From: Yoonia sediminilitoris
Lineage (GTDB): Bacteria; Pseudomonadota; Alphaproteobacteria; Rhodobacterales; Rhodobacteraceae
Direction: 5' to 3'
Assembly: GCF_003058085.1 (NCBI RefSeq)
Contig: NZ_QBUD01000003.1
Location: forward strand, 1 to 64,000
DNA length: 64,000 nucleotides
Positions within the stretch are counted from its first letter, which is position 1, and each line of letters begins with the position of its first letter. Shown in pieces: positions 9,217-18,063 of this stretch. Made by a program: the position numbers and the translations under genes. The notes beneath the pieces were generated by a model. It worked only from the letters and a program-made list of their open reading frames with translations. It was not told the origin of the DNA and did not search any database.

Positions 9217-9258
9217 ACTCTGCTGGCGAAAAGACAAGAAAAGGCCGCGGGAGGTCCT

Positions 9259-11769
9259 ATGCGCAATTCATTTTCCAAACTGCCCCTGACGGGTGTGAAG
9301 GTTGTCGATTTCGGTCAGTACATCGCGGGACCAGCAGTTGCGATGTTGCTGGGTGATCTAGGGGCAACCGTAGTTCGCATCGACCCGCCGGCTGGCCCAA
9401 TGTGGGACAGTCCTGCCAATGCGACGCTGAACCGCAACAAGGTGATTGTGAACCTCGACCTCAAGACCAACGACGGCCTTGAAAAAGCGCACGCGCTTTG
9501 TGCCGAGGCCGACATCATCGTAGAGAACTTTCGCCCCGGAAAGCTGGCGGCGCTCGGCATTGATTTCGCCGAGATGCGGATCGCCCGCCCAGAGCTGATC
9601 ACCATTTCGCTACCTGGTTTCGCCTCAAACGACGCAGAAAAGCGTGAGCAACGTGCTTTTGAAAGCATCATCGCAGCCAGTTCCGGCGTCTTTACCGATA
9701 TGGGCCTGAACCGTGTTCTGATGGGTCTGAACCCGTCGTTTTCGCCACTACCGTTGGCGTCGGCCTATGCGTCACAGATTGCGGCGTCCGCGACTGTTCT
9801 GGCGCTGCAATCGCGACAGATCACCGGCCTTGGCGACCAGATCGAGGTGCCGTTGGCTGCCGCTGTGATGGAGGGGCTGTGCTACAACTCGATCAAGGTC
9901 GAAAACATGCCGGAGCGCTATCTGACCCAGCGCGAAGTCGAGATAGAGCGCCGCAGGCTTGAAGGTCTGCCGATGAACCTCAGCTATGAAGATCTTCAGG
10001 AGCTGCTTGATCCGTTCTTTCGCAGTTACATGTGCAAGGACGGACGCATGTTCTATGTTGTCTGCCCCAGTCATAAACACCATGCCCGTCGCTGTCTGGA
10101 AGTGCTGGGCATCTATGACGAGTTGGTCGAAGACGGGCTGACCTCGGAAGAAGATACCTACAAACCGTGGTCCGAGTGGGAACATCGGACATCGCTGGGT
10201 GTCTATCCAATGCCCAAGGACTGGGCCGACAAGATTTCGGCGCGGATGAAAGAGGTGTTCATGACCCGCACCTCCCACGAATGGAAGAAGATGTTCGGGC
10301 GCGGGCATGTTCCTGGTGCGGCGCAACGCTGGTTGCAGGAATGGGTGCACGACGAATTCGCCGAAACATCCGGCCTGATGATCGACGTCAACGACCCGGT
10401 TTATGGGGACATGACCCAACCCGGACCGGTGGTCTGGATGGAAGAAAGCGGGGAAGAGGCGTTAGGACCTGAACCGCGCCGTTGGGTGGAATTCGACGAG
10501 GCGCTGAAAATCCTCAAGAAAATCCGCACTGAAATCCCCGAACCATCGGACGAAACCACACAAGAGGGCTGGCTTTCCGGTGTGCGGGTGCTGGATCTGT
10601 GCAACGTGATCGCCGGGCCGCATTCGGCCAGCTATCTGGCGCGGTTCGGGGCGGAAGTGATCAAGCTCGACCCCTCGCAGCCGATGTATGATAGCTGGAA
10701 CACCGTGATCTATGGGCTAAGCCAGATGCGCGGCAAGCGTTCGATCCTCGCCGATATAACCTCGCGGCACGGGCGGCAGGTTTTCGAAGATCTGGTGAAA
10801 TCTGTCGATGTGATCGTCTGGAATGCGCCCGACAACCAGATCAAGAAAATGGGTCTGGATGCAGAAAGCCTGCGCAAACTGAACCCCGATGCGTTGTTCT
10901 GCAAGCTCGATTGCTTTAGCGGCGTGCGCCGCGGCACGCGCACCGACTACATCGGCTATGACGATTTGGTGCAGGCAACGACGGGCATCATGCTACGTTT
11001 CGGAGGTGCGATGGACCGCCCCGAAGAACACGCCCATGTCGGCACAATTGACGTGATGTGCGGATTTGGTGGCGCGCTCGGTGTGGCGGCAGCATTGTAT
11101 CAGAAATACCGTCATGGCCGCATTGGTCGCGGCCGCACTTCGCTTAGTGCAAACAGCGGCTTGCTGCAGGTCCCGTTCGCATACGACTACAAGGGTCGTG
11201 ATCTTTACGATGAACCATCAGGCCCTGAAACCAACGGCTACGACGCGCTAGCGCGATTTTACAGCACAGCGTCAGGGCGCCACATCCTGCTCAGCGCCTA
11301 TGAGTCCGATCTGCCCCGGTTCCGCAATGTTGAAGGTTTGGAAGAATTGCCGGATCTGCCCGAGGAAGACCGCGCCGCTTACCTGGCAACTGCATTCCAG
11401 GGCCAACGTGCCGCTGAATGGGTCGAACGATTGCGCGCAGCGGACATCGGGGGCGCAGTCTGTGAGTTTCTCGATGCGATCAGGGCAGAGAATTCGCGCG
11501 AGACGGACGGCACACCAGGCACGGAAAACGGCAGCTATTCGTTCTCAGTCTATCCCGATCACCCTAGCGGGCACGCAGTCACCCAACTTGACCCTTACGC
11601 GGTCCGCACAATGCGCGGAGCCGTTGCGGCAGTTCGCCCGGCCGAGAAGTTCGGGACGTCGACCCGAACCATTTTGAAAGAACTTGGATACGCCGATCAA
11701 GCCATCGAGGCGATGATCAAATCTGGCGGTGTCAGCGAATCCTGGAGCGACGAATACTTGCCTAGCTAA
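9259..11769 (+). CDS. dddD: DMSP CoA-transferase/lyase DddD (class III, two CaiB domains)
   Basis: The 836-residue protein is a tandem of two class III CoA-transferase (CaiB/BaiF) domains, about 1-400 (starting LPLTGVKVVDFGQYIAGPAV) and 435-836 (starting GWLSGVRVLDLCNVIAGPHS). This length and architecture are typical of DddD, which attaches CoA to DMSP and cleaves it to dimethyl sulfide and 3-hydroxypropionyl-CoA. The catalytic aspartate expected in the second domain is D598, in HVGTIDVMCGF, close to Asp602 of the Marinomonas enzyme. A GGGAGG ribosome binding site precedes the ATG. The flanking genes (GMC dehydrogenase, BCCT carrier, MmsA-type dehydrogenase, LysR) are those of known ddd clusters. 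Confidence 0.93.
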   Translation: MRNSFSKLPLTGVKVVDFGQYIAGPAVAMLLGDLGATVVRIDPPAGPMWDSPANATLNRNKVIVNLDLKTNDGLEKAHALCAEADIIVENFRPGKLAALGIDFAEMRIARPELITISLPGFASNDAEKREQRAFESIIAASSGVFTDMGLNRVLMGLNPSFSPLPLASAYASQIAASATVLALQSRQITGLGDQIEVPLAAAVMEGLCYNSIKVENMPERYLTQREVEIERRRLEGLPMNLSYEDLQELLDPFFRSYMCKDGRMFYVVCPSHKHHARRCLEVLGIYDELVEDGLTSEEDTYKPWSEWEHRTSLGVYPMPKDWADKISARMKEVFMTRTSHEWKKMFGRGHVPGAAQRWLQEWVHDEFAETSGLMIDVNDPVYGDMTQPGPVVWMEESGEEALGPEPRRWVEFDEALKILKKIRTEIPEPSDETTQEGWLSGVRVLDLCNVIAGPHSASYLARFGAEVIKLDPSQPMYDSWNTVIYGLSQMRGKRSILADITSRHGRQVFEDLVKSVDVIVWNAPDNQIKKMGLDAESLRKLNPDALFCKLDCFSGVRRGTRTDYIGYDDLVQATTGIMLRFGGAMDRPEEHAHVGTIDVMCGFGGALGVAAALYQKYRHGRIGRGRTSLSANSGLLQVPFAYDYKGRDLYDEPSGPETNGYDALARFYSTASGRHILLSAYESDLPRFRNVEGLEELPDLPEEDRAAYLATAFQGQRAAEWVERLRAADIGGAVCEFLDAIRAENSRETDGTPGTENGSYSFSVYPDHPSGHAVTQLDPYAVRTMRGAVAAVRPAEKFGTSTRTILKELGYADQAIEAMIKSGGVSESWSDEYLPS

Positions 11770-11830
11770 GGCAATCACCGGGCCGCAGACACTCTGTGAC
11801 CCTCTCACCCGAGCTTGATGACACATGCTA

Positions 11831-11847
11831 ACGCAACTTCGTTGCGT
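11831..11847 (+). promoter_or_regulatory. Hairpin between dddD and dddT
   Basis: A perfect 7-bp stem (arms ACGCAAC and GTTGCGT, loop TTC) lies between dddD and dddT and is not followed by a T-run. It could be an mRNA processing or stability element that sets different levels of the two products. There is no evidence that it is a terminator. Confidence 0.4.
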
Positions 11848-11898
11848 TGGGAGGAAGAATACCTGTGTCCAATGCTCTCCTGCCATTTAGGAGGAAAC

Positions 11899-13554
11899 AT
11901 GGCTAACAAACCCCCATTGATGGACTTACACATCAAAACAGCAGATCGCGGCTTTTACACCGGATTCAGCAAAGACGTCGCGATCACATCCAAAATTCTA
12001 ATTGCCGCGCTCATCGTTTGGGCCATTGCAGTCCCGGAGACAGCCGCAAAAATACTTGGTGATTTGAACGGCTCATTGCTTGGCACATTCTCAAGCTGGT
12101 ACATCTATGTTGTCGCACTGTTTTTGATTGTATGTGTGGTTCTCGCACTTATCCCAAGCACTGGCCGTTTGAAGCTTGGTCTTGAAGGCGACACGCCAGA
12201 ATTCTCCAACTTCTCTTGGTTCTCAATGATGTTTGGTGCAGGGATCGGCATTGGCATGCTTACCTTTGCAACCGCAGAGCCGATGTATCATTTCGCGACA
12301 AACCCGAACGTGATCATGGGGCAAGCAGGCGCATCTTCCGCTGATAACGTCAATAACGCCTACCTGTGGTCGTTCCTGCACTGGGGCTTCACCGCATGGG
12401 CTTGCTACGCAATTGTTGGTCTGTCACTCGCCTACTTCTCGTACCGTCGTAACTTGCCATTGACCATTCGATCCGCGCTGACACCACTTTTTGGTGAAAA
12501 GCTCTCAGGCGTCTTGGGTCACATCGTGGACGTCGTCGCCGTTGTTGCGACCATTCTTGGCGTTGCTCAAACACTTGGATTTGGTGTTCAGCAATTTGTT
12601 TCCGGTCTGCACCGGATTGGTTTTGGCGACTGGCTGATCGTTGCTGAAACAGGTGACCCATCCACTGCCGGTGTGATCACTGCGCTTTTGATTATCATGG
12701 GTGCGTCCACGCTGTCTGCCCTGTCGGGTGTTGGCAAAGGAATCAAATGGCTCTCTAACATCAACATGGGCTTGAGCTTCTTCCTGCTCGCTTTTTTCTT
12801 GCTCTTTGGATCCACATTCTTTGGCTTGAGCGCACTTGTTGAGGGTCTGATTACCTACATCATTCAACTGCCCAAGTTGCTTTTCGCCGTTTGGGCAACT
12901 GACGGCGTGGAAGGGAGTGAAGCCGCTCAACTGGCAAGCTGGCAAGGCGGTTGGTCCGTCTTCTATTGGGCCTGGTGGATCGCATTTGCGCCATTCGTCG
13001 GCGTGTTCCTTGCGCGTATTTCACGCGGTCGCTCCGTTCGCGAATACATCCTTGGGGCAATCATCATCCCATCTGTGATGTGCTTTGTCTGGTTCACGAT
13101 CGTCGGTGGCACAGCCATCGATCTGACGCTGAACGGCGGCGCAGCAGATGCGATTTCCGGAGCAGGCCAGCAAAACCAGTTGTTCGCGATGCTCGACTTC
13201 ATGCTCGGGTCTGGTTTGGCATGGGTTATGGCCATCATTGTTGTTGTTCTGCTGCTCACATATCTTGTGACAACGGCAGACTCCGCAATTTTGATCGTAA
13301 ATACGATTAATGCAGCAGGCGCTGAAAAGCCATCGGGCCGCCCACACATCCTTTTCTGGGGGGCGGCATTGTCCTTGGTCGTTGGTGGCCTGTTGATCGC
13401 GGGCGGTGTTGGCGCAATCCAATCCGCCATGGTCATCGGCGCTTTGCCATTCTCACTTGTGATGGTTCTGATGAGTGTCTCACTTATCAAAGCAATTGTG
13501 CGAGACGGTATGCGTGCGAAGAACGGTGTGCAGGCAGTTCACGCTGCCGAATGA
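11899..13554 (+). CDS. dddT: BCCT-family transporter, likely DMSP uptake carrier DddT
   Basis: The protein is a betaine-choline-carnitine transporter with about twelve membrane segments. I start it at MANKPPLMDL (551 residues), because this ATG has a strong AGGAGG site 4 bp upstream; the open frame extends 84 bp further upstream without a comparable signal. The family signature WAWWIAFAPFVGVFLARISRG is present, as is a glycine-rich FGAGIGIGML helix. DMSP resembles glycine betaine, and BCCT carriers called DddT accompany dddD in several bacteria. Sampled stretches of this gene are clearly less GC-rich than dddA and dddD (roughly 43-53% against 60%) and its codon use is softer, which suggests a separate origin. 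Confidence 0.9.
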   Translation: MANKPPLMDLHIKTADRGFYTGFSKDVAITSKILIAALIVWAIAVPETAAKILGDLNGSLLGTFSSWYIYVVALFLIVCVVLALIPSTGRLKLGLEGDTPEFSNFSWFSMMFGAGIGIGMLTFATAEPMYHFATNPNVIMGQAGASSADNVNNAYLWSFLHWGFTAWACYAIVGLSLAYFSYRRNLPLTIRSALTPLFGEKLSGVLGHIVDVVAVVATILGVAQTLGFGVQQFVSGLHRIGFGDWLIVAETGDPSTAGVITALLIIMGASTLSALSGVGKGIKWLSNINMGLSFFLLAFFLLFGSTFFGLSALVEGLITYIIQLPKLLFAVWATDGVEGSEAAQLASWQGGWSVFYWAWWIAFAPFVGVFLARISRGRSVREYILGAIIIPSVMCFVWFTIVGGTAIDLTLNGGAADAISGAGQQNQLFAMLDFMLGSGLAWVMAIIVVVLLLTYLVTTADSAILIVNTINAAGAEKPSGRPHILFWGAALSLVVGGLLIAGGVGAIQSAMVIGALPFSLVMVLMSVSLIKAIVRDGMRAKNGVQAVHAAE

Positions 13555-13559
13555 TACTG

Positions 13560-13587
13560 AAGGGGGGCCACGCGCGCCCCTTTCTTT
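13560..13587 (+). terminator. Rho-independent terminator after dddT
   Basis: A GC-rich stem (arms AAGGGG and CCCCTT, extended by GC pairs) is followed by the T-rich stretch TCTTT. It ends the dddA-dddD-dddT transcript just before the convergent LysR gene. Confidence 0.6.
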
Positions 13588-13596
13588 CGTCTGGCG

Positions 13597-14490
13597 TCAA
13601 AGCCCTGGTGAAAACAACCCACGATCCTGGCGCACAGTATCGATGATGAAGCGTGTTGTAGCGGCGATATGCGGGATCGCATCCATTGCTTCGTGCCAGA
13701 CCACCCAATAACTTCGTTCGGCTTTCGTCTCGGGAAACAACGGGACGAGTTCGGGGTCGTCGCGAACGGTAAAGTCGTGCAAGATCCCGATCCCCGCGCC
13801 GGAGCGCACGGCCGTCAACTGAGCCAAGGCGCTGGATATCTCAATTTGAGACTCCCAACCCGGCCAGAAGCTTTTGTTGAAATCAAGTTCTGGTGTATAG
13901 ATCAGATCATCCACATACCCCACGAGTTCATGTTCGCTTAGATCGTCCGCAGTGTCTGGTACGCCGCGTCCTGCCAGATAGGATTTCGCGGCATAAAGCC
14001 CGAGCGAATAATTGGTTAGCTTGGCCGCCTTGAGCCGCCCCTTTTGCGGCCGCCCAATGACAATGGCAATGTCCGCTTCGCGTTGGGAGAGCGAAAAAGA
14101 ACGCGGCGCGGGAACAAGTTGTACCTTCAGATCAGGATAGAGGGCCCTTAGTTTGGGAAGATGTGCTGCAAGATAGGACGTCCCAAAGCCGTCAGGCGCG
14201 CCTATGCGCACGGTCCCCTTGATGCTGGTTGCAACTCCCGCATCGTTGGTCGTGTGCAACCCAAGCATCGCCTCTTCGGCGGCAAGCGCGTTTGGCATCA
14301 GAGCGCGACCCCTGCGGGTCAAACTGCACCCAACCGTGCGCCGATCAAATAGCTTTTCTCCAATGGCTTCTTCAAACTGGGTGATCCTGCGATTGACCCG
14401 CGCTTGTGACGTACCAAGCCTTTGGGCCGCGCGCAGGATCTGCCCTTCGCGTGCCACGGCCAAAAAGAAGCGCAGATCATCCCAGTTCAA
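13597..14490 (-). CDS. LysR-type regulator divergent from dddC
   Basis: The 297-residue LysR protein has a winged helix (FFLAVAREGQILRAAQRLGTSQARVNRRITQFEEAIG) and an effector domain with YLAAHLPKLRALYPDLKVQLVPAP. The frame upstream is closed by TAA two codons before the start, so translation must begin at a TTG codon (MNWDDLRFF) with a weak ribosome binding site. It is divergent from the semialdehyde dehydrogenase gene with 96 bp between them, and so probably controls that gene and possibly the whole DMSP module. The QARVNRR recognition helix is of the type seen in the GcvA-like LysR subgroup. Confidence 0.88.
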   Translation of the reverse strand: MNWDDLRFFLAVAREGQILRAAQRLGTSQARVNRRITQFEEAIGEKLFDRRTVGCSLTRRGRALMPNALAAEEAMLGLHTTNDAGVATSIKGTVRIGAPDGFGTSYLAAHLPKLRALYPDLKVQLVPAPRSFSLSQREADIAIVIGRPQKGRLKAAKLTNYSLGLYAAKSYLAGRGVPDTADDLSEHELVGYVDDLIYTPELDFNKSFWPGWESQIEISSALAQLTAVRSGAGIGILHDFTVRDDPELVPLFPETKAERSYWVVWHEAMDAIPHIAATTRFIIDTVRQDRGLFSPGL

Positions 14491-14586
14491 CTCTTACATC
14501 CATTTTCGGATAACGGTTCGTCAATATTATGTATATTTTTGGAGACATCAAGACGGTAAAGGTGACTCAGATTTCAGGAGGACCCC

Positions 14587-16089
14587 ATGACCGAACTTAC
14601 ACATTACATCGACGGCGCGCATGTGCAGGGCGCATCCGGCCGCACGCAACCCGTTTTCAACCCCGCCATCGGCGCGTCCGAGCGTAGCGTTCCGCTGGCC
14701 TCGACCCAAGAAGTGAACACCGCCATCGCAGCCGCCAAGGCCGCTTTCCCCGCGTGGTCGAAAACCCCGGTTTTGCGCCGCGCGCGCATTCTGGACAAGT
14801 TCAAGAATATCCTGTGGGACCGTGCTGATGAGCTGGCCGCAATCCTTGCATCCGAGCATGGCAAGACCCACGACGACGCGGTGGGTGAAGTGACCCGCGG
14901 CCTTGAGGTTGTGGAATTCGCGGTCGGCGCACCCAACTTCATGAAGGGCGAGTTTTCCGAGAACGTCGGCTCCGTCGTCGATAGCCACAACATACGGCAG
15001 GCACTTGGTGTTTGCGCGGGTATCACGCCGTTCAACTTTCCCGCCATGGTGCCGATGTGGATGTTCCCAGTGGCCTTGGTGACAGGCAACACATTCGTGC
15101 TGAAACCATCCGAACGGGTGCCTTCTGCATCGCTTAAAGTGGCCGAGTGGCTAACCGAAGCAGGCCTGCCCGCAGGCGTCTTTAACGTCGTCAACGGTGA
15201 CAAAGAAGCAGTTGATGCACTGCTGCACAGCCCAGACGTCAAGGCCGTCAGCTTTGTTGGTTCCACCCCGATTGCAAAATACATCCACCAGACCGGCACA
15301 GCCAACGGCAAGCGCGTGCAGGCCCTCGGCGGCGCCAAGAACCACGCCATCATCATGCCGGACGCTGATCTGGAAATGACCGCGAATGCGCTGATGGGTG
15401 CGGCCTATGGATCCGCTGGTGAGCGCTGCATGGCGATCTCGGTCGCGGTTCCCGTAACGGACGCTGTTGCCGACGCGCTGATCGACATCATGGTGCCCAA
15501 GATCAACGCGCTGAAAATCGGCCCGACCACCGACAAGACGTCTGACATGGGGCCGCTGGTCACAGAGCAGCACCTTGCCAAGGTGCGTGGCTACATCGAC
15601 GCGGGCGAAGCCGAAGGTGCCAAGGTTGTTGTCGACGGGCGTGACTTTTCGCAGGACATGCAAGGCTACGAGGATGGCTGTTTCCTCGGCGGCACCCTGC
15701 TGGACAATGTCACAGAGGACATGACCGTCTGGAAGGAAGAAATCTTTGGTCCGGTTCTGTCCGTGGTGCGCAAGAGTTCCTACCAAGAAGCGCTCGATCT
15801 GGTACACAGCCATGACTATGCCAACGGCACTGCGATTTTCACCCGCGACGGTGACACTGCGCGCAGCTTTAGCCAGGACGTCGAGGTCGGCATGATCGGG
15901 ATCAACGTGCCGATCCCGGTTCCGATGGCGTATCACTCGTTCGGGGGATGGAAATCTTCGATCTTTGGCGAACATCACATGCACGGCATGGAAGGTGTGC
16001 GGTTCTACACCCGCATCAAGACCACCACGACCCGTTGGCCCTCCGGTCAGCGCACTGATCCGGAATTCACGATGCCAACTCTGGGATAA
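14587..16089 (+). CDS. dddC: CoA-acylating (methyl)malonate-semialdehyde dehydrogenase, DddC/MmsA
   Basis: The 500-residue aldehyde dehydrogenase is of the MmsA/IolA type, which converts malonate semialdehyde or methylmalonate semialdehyde with CoA and NAD to acetyl-CoA or propionyl-CoA. The N-terminus (TELTHYIDGAHVQGASGRTQPVFNPAIG) and GVCAGITPFNFPAMVPMWM are diagnostic, and the nucleophile is C281 in AGERCMAIS. A strong AGGAGG site precedes the ATG. In DddD pathways this enzyme, DddC, completes degradation after DddA. It could equally serve valine catabolism, so the name dddC rests on context. Confidence 0.88.
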   Translation: MTELTHYIDGAHVQGASGRTQPVFNPAIGASERSVPLASTQEVNTAIAAAKAAFPAWSKTPVLRRARILDKFKNILWDRADELAAILASEHGKTHDDAVGEVTRGLEVVEFAVGAPNFMKGEFSENVGSVVDSHNIRQALGVCAGITPFNFPAMVPMWMFPVALVTGNTFVLKPSERVPSASLKVAEWLTEAGLPAGVFNVVNGDKEAVDALLHSPDVKAVSFVGSTPIAKYIHQTGTANGKRVQALGGAKNHAIIMPDADLEMTANALMGAAYGSAGERCMAISVAVPVTDAVADALIDIMVPKINALKIGPTTDKTSDMGPLVTEQHLAKVRGYIDAGEAEGAKVVVDGRDFSQDMQGYEDGCFLGGTLLDNVTEDMTVWKEEIFGPVLSVVRKSSYQEALDLVHSHDYANGTAIFTRDGDTARSFSQDVEVGMIGINVPIPVPMAYHSFGGWKSSIFGEHHMHGMEGVRFYTRIKTTTTRWPSGQRTDPEFTMPTLG

Positions 16090-16135
16090 ACCTCCGGTCG
16101 GTGGACGTCAGTCATGCCTATCATCTGTGCAAATG

Positions 16136-16167
16136 AAAGCGGCCCGGCAAATGTCGGGCCGCTTTTT
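16136..16167 (+). terminator. Strong terminator after dddC
   Basis: Arms AAAGCGGCCCG and CGGGCCGCTTT surround an 8-nt loop and run into a T5 tract. This intrinsic terminator closes the DMSP module. Confidence 0.85.
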
Positions 16168-16769
16168 GCTGCTGTCTGACCTGGTTCATCACATGAACAC
16201 AAACTGCGTTCGATAGTCGCCAAACTTTGGCGGGCTGGATCGTCCTCATTCAGCGTCTCGCCTTTTCATTGCTTCGACATGTTTTGCCAGTGTCCGAAAA
16301 GCGCCTAAGGCGTTTCAGGGTTTTGGTGGCTCAAGTTAAGGGTAAGGCGATCCAGATGGATGGGAAAGCATGCAGCAGTAAGCAGATTTCATATCCTCCT
16401 AATTCCGGCGGTTTGATCGACCGCTTCGGCGACATCAGCTGCAACGCAGCGATAGCTATGCCGCGGATGCAAGGGTTTTCTGCATGAGCAAAAGCTGCAC
16501 CTGCACAAGTCCGCTTTGTCCGCATAGCAGACCTCTATGCAATCTGCAGCGAAGGTCTCCTATGAGCCAAAGCGCCCATTTTCTCTGATGTATCGAATGG
16601 CGGCTATTACAGGCCACATCCAAAATACGTCCCAACCCTAGCGAAGCTAGATTGTACCAGGCGGCGGATTTGCCGCAATGAGCGGCACACAGAGGGTGTA
16701 TAATTAGGGGGGTATGAATGTGATTAATCATTAAATATTATTATATAATAATGACTTAGACTAATTATA
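16168..16769. other. Gene-free stretch with AT-rich palindromes before tRNA-Leu
   Basis: No gene is supported in these 600 bp. The right end is very AT-rich and holds two perfect palindromes, TGATTAATCA (16721-16730) and ATTATTATATAATAAT (16737-16752), about 20 bp past the 3' end of the minus-strand tRNA-Leu. The 16-mer at 16537-16552 resembles one at 6402-6417. The stretch may be an old integration boundary or decayed intergenic DNA. Confidence 0.45.
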
Positions 16770-16855
16770 TGGTGCCCGCGGCCGGACTCGAACCGGCACG
16801 GCCATAAGGCCAAGAGATTTTAAGTCTCCAGTGTCTACCATTCCACCACGCGGGC
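16770..16855 (-). tRNA. tRNA-Leu (anticodon UAA)
   Basis: The 86-nt gene has an acceptor stem GCCCGCG paired with CGCGGGC, discriminator A, an encoded CCA, a T-loop with GGTTCGAGTCC, a long variable arm as expected for leucine tRNA, and an anticodon loop with ACTTAAAAT centred on TAA. The 3' end points toward the DMSP region. Confidence 0.93.
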
Positions 16856-16899
16856 ACACGCCCTTCCTAGAATGGCCAGCTATCCACGGCAAGTGCAGA

Positions 16900-17439
16900 T
16901 CAAAGGTCGGTGCCAACTGGCCCAATCAATAGCGCGCGCTCATGCAGCCACGGGTTCAGCGCAAGTGCTTCGCGCAGAGCAACCTGCGCTTCGTCGTTCC
17001 GGCCCAATCCGATGAGTGTCAGAGCCTTGCCTGAAAGTGCTGCGATATGCAGCGGGTTCAATGCCAGCGCTTTGTCCAGATCAATCAGGGCGGCACTGTA
17101 ATCCTGACGCAGGTAGCTGGCAAAGGCGCGTTGGTTATAGCCTTCCGCATAGTGCGGGCAGTAGGCGACAAGCCGGTCAAAACTCTCTTGCGCGCCCAAA
17201 AAGTCATAGACGCTGCGCTTGCGCATCCCGTCATCCAAAAGGGCCTGCGCCGGTTCATCCGGTGCCGTCGTCCAGAGCGCCCAGAGTTCAGCCCCTAGCA
17301 GATCGGCCTGTTCTTGCGTCTGGGCGCGGCCAAGGGACGTGATAATCTGGGACGTGCGCGCAGAATTTTCAGCGGCAGGCGGGCAGCTTTCGGCGAACGC
17401 GGGCGCAGCCAGCAGGCAAAGCGAATAAATCCATTTCAT
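16900..17439 (-). CDS. Secreted TPR-repeat protein
   Basis: The 179-residue protein has a short signal peptide (MKWIYSLCLLAAPAFA) and at least two tetratricopeptide-like units in its C-terminal half (HYAEGYNQRAFASYLRQDY, ALIDLDKALALNPLHIAALS, KALTLIGLGRNDEAQVALRE). It is probably periplasmic and may serve as a protein-interaction scaffold. It lies between the tRNA gene and putR with no operon partner that hints at a process. Similar small TPR proteins are widespread in Rhodobacteraceae; no specific role is known to me. Confidence 0.8.
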   Translation of the reverse strand: MKWIYSLCLLAAPAFAESCPPAAENSARTSQIITSLGRAQTQEQADLLGAELWALWTTAPDEPAQALLDDGMRKRSVYDFLGAQESFDRLVAYCPHYAEGYNQRAFASYLRQDYSAALIDLDKALALNPLHIAALSGKALTLIGLGRNDEAQVALREALALNPWLHERALLIGPVGTDL

Positions 17440-17475
17440 AGTCTATTATCTGACGCACGCGCCCCACGGGTCAAG

Positions 17476-17961
17476 CTATCCCGGGGCGACTGGCGCCAAC
17501 CCTTCTTCTTTCACCGCCTGCATCGCCACATAGGTGGAGGTGTGAGCCACATAAGGAAGCGTCGATAGTTTCTCTGCCAGAATGGCCCGGTAGCCGGTCA
17601 TGCCAGACGTGCGGACTTTGAGCAAATAATCAAACGCGCCGGCGATCAAATGACATTGCTCGACCTCGGGAATGCGCAAGACAGCGGCGGCAAAACTGGC
17701 AAGGGCCGCTTCGCGGGTGTCGGTCAGCTTCACTTCGACAAATACCACATGATCCCGACCCAGGCGGATCGGATCAAACAACGCCCGATAGCCGCGGATG
17801 ATACCTGTATTCTCAAGACGGCGCAGGCGCGCCTGTGTCGGCGACTTGGACAGCCCAATGCGCGCGGCAAGTTCCGTGACGCTGATCCGGCCTTCTGCAG
17901 CAAGAATATTCAGAATCTTGTCATCAAACCGATCAAGATCAACAGTGCGATTGTCAGCCAT
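17476..17961 (-). CDS. putR: Lrp/AsnC-family regulator PutR
   Basis: The protein (161 residues from MADNRTVDL, which has a GAGG site 5 bp upstream) has the Lrp helix-turn-helix (ISVTELAARIGLSKSPTQARLRRLENTG) and the C-terminal RAM/AsnC ligand domain. It is divergent from putA with about 100 bp between starts. In Rhodobacter and related bacteria PutR is the Lrp-type proline-responsive activator of putA in exactly this arrangement. The identity follows from family and context. Confidence 0.88.
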   Translation of the reverse strand: MADNRTVDLDRFDDKILNILAAEGRISVTELAARIGLSKSPTQARLRRLENTGIIRGYRALFDPIRLGRDHVVFVEVKLTDTREAALASFAAAVLRIPEVEQCHLIAGAFDYLLKVRTSGMTGYRAILAEKLSTLPYVAHTSTYVAMQAVKEEGLAPVAPG

Positions 17962-18006
17962 TGCCACCTCATTTCAGGCAAAAACACCACGATTTTTTAA
18001 ATTTGC

Positions 18007-18028
18007 AGCCGAAATTACTTTCTCGGCT
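18007..18028. promoter_or_regulatory. Putative PutR operator upstream of putA
   Basis: An inverted repeat (AGCCGA at 18007-18012 and TCGGCT at 18023-18028) flanks an AT-rich centre in the putR-putA intergenic region, 36-57 bp before the putA start. Lrp-family proteins bind such imperfect palindromes. The link to PutR is inferred. Confidence 0.4.
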
Positions 18029-18063
18029 ACGCTATCATGGTGTCAAGCCGAAAGGAGCCATTC

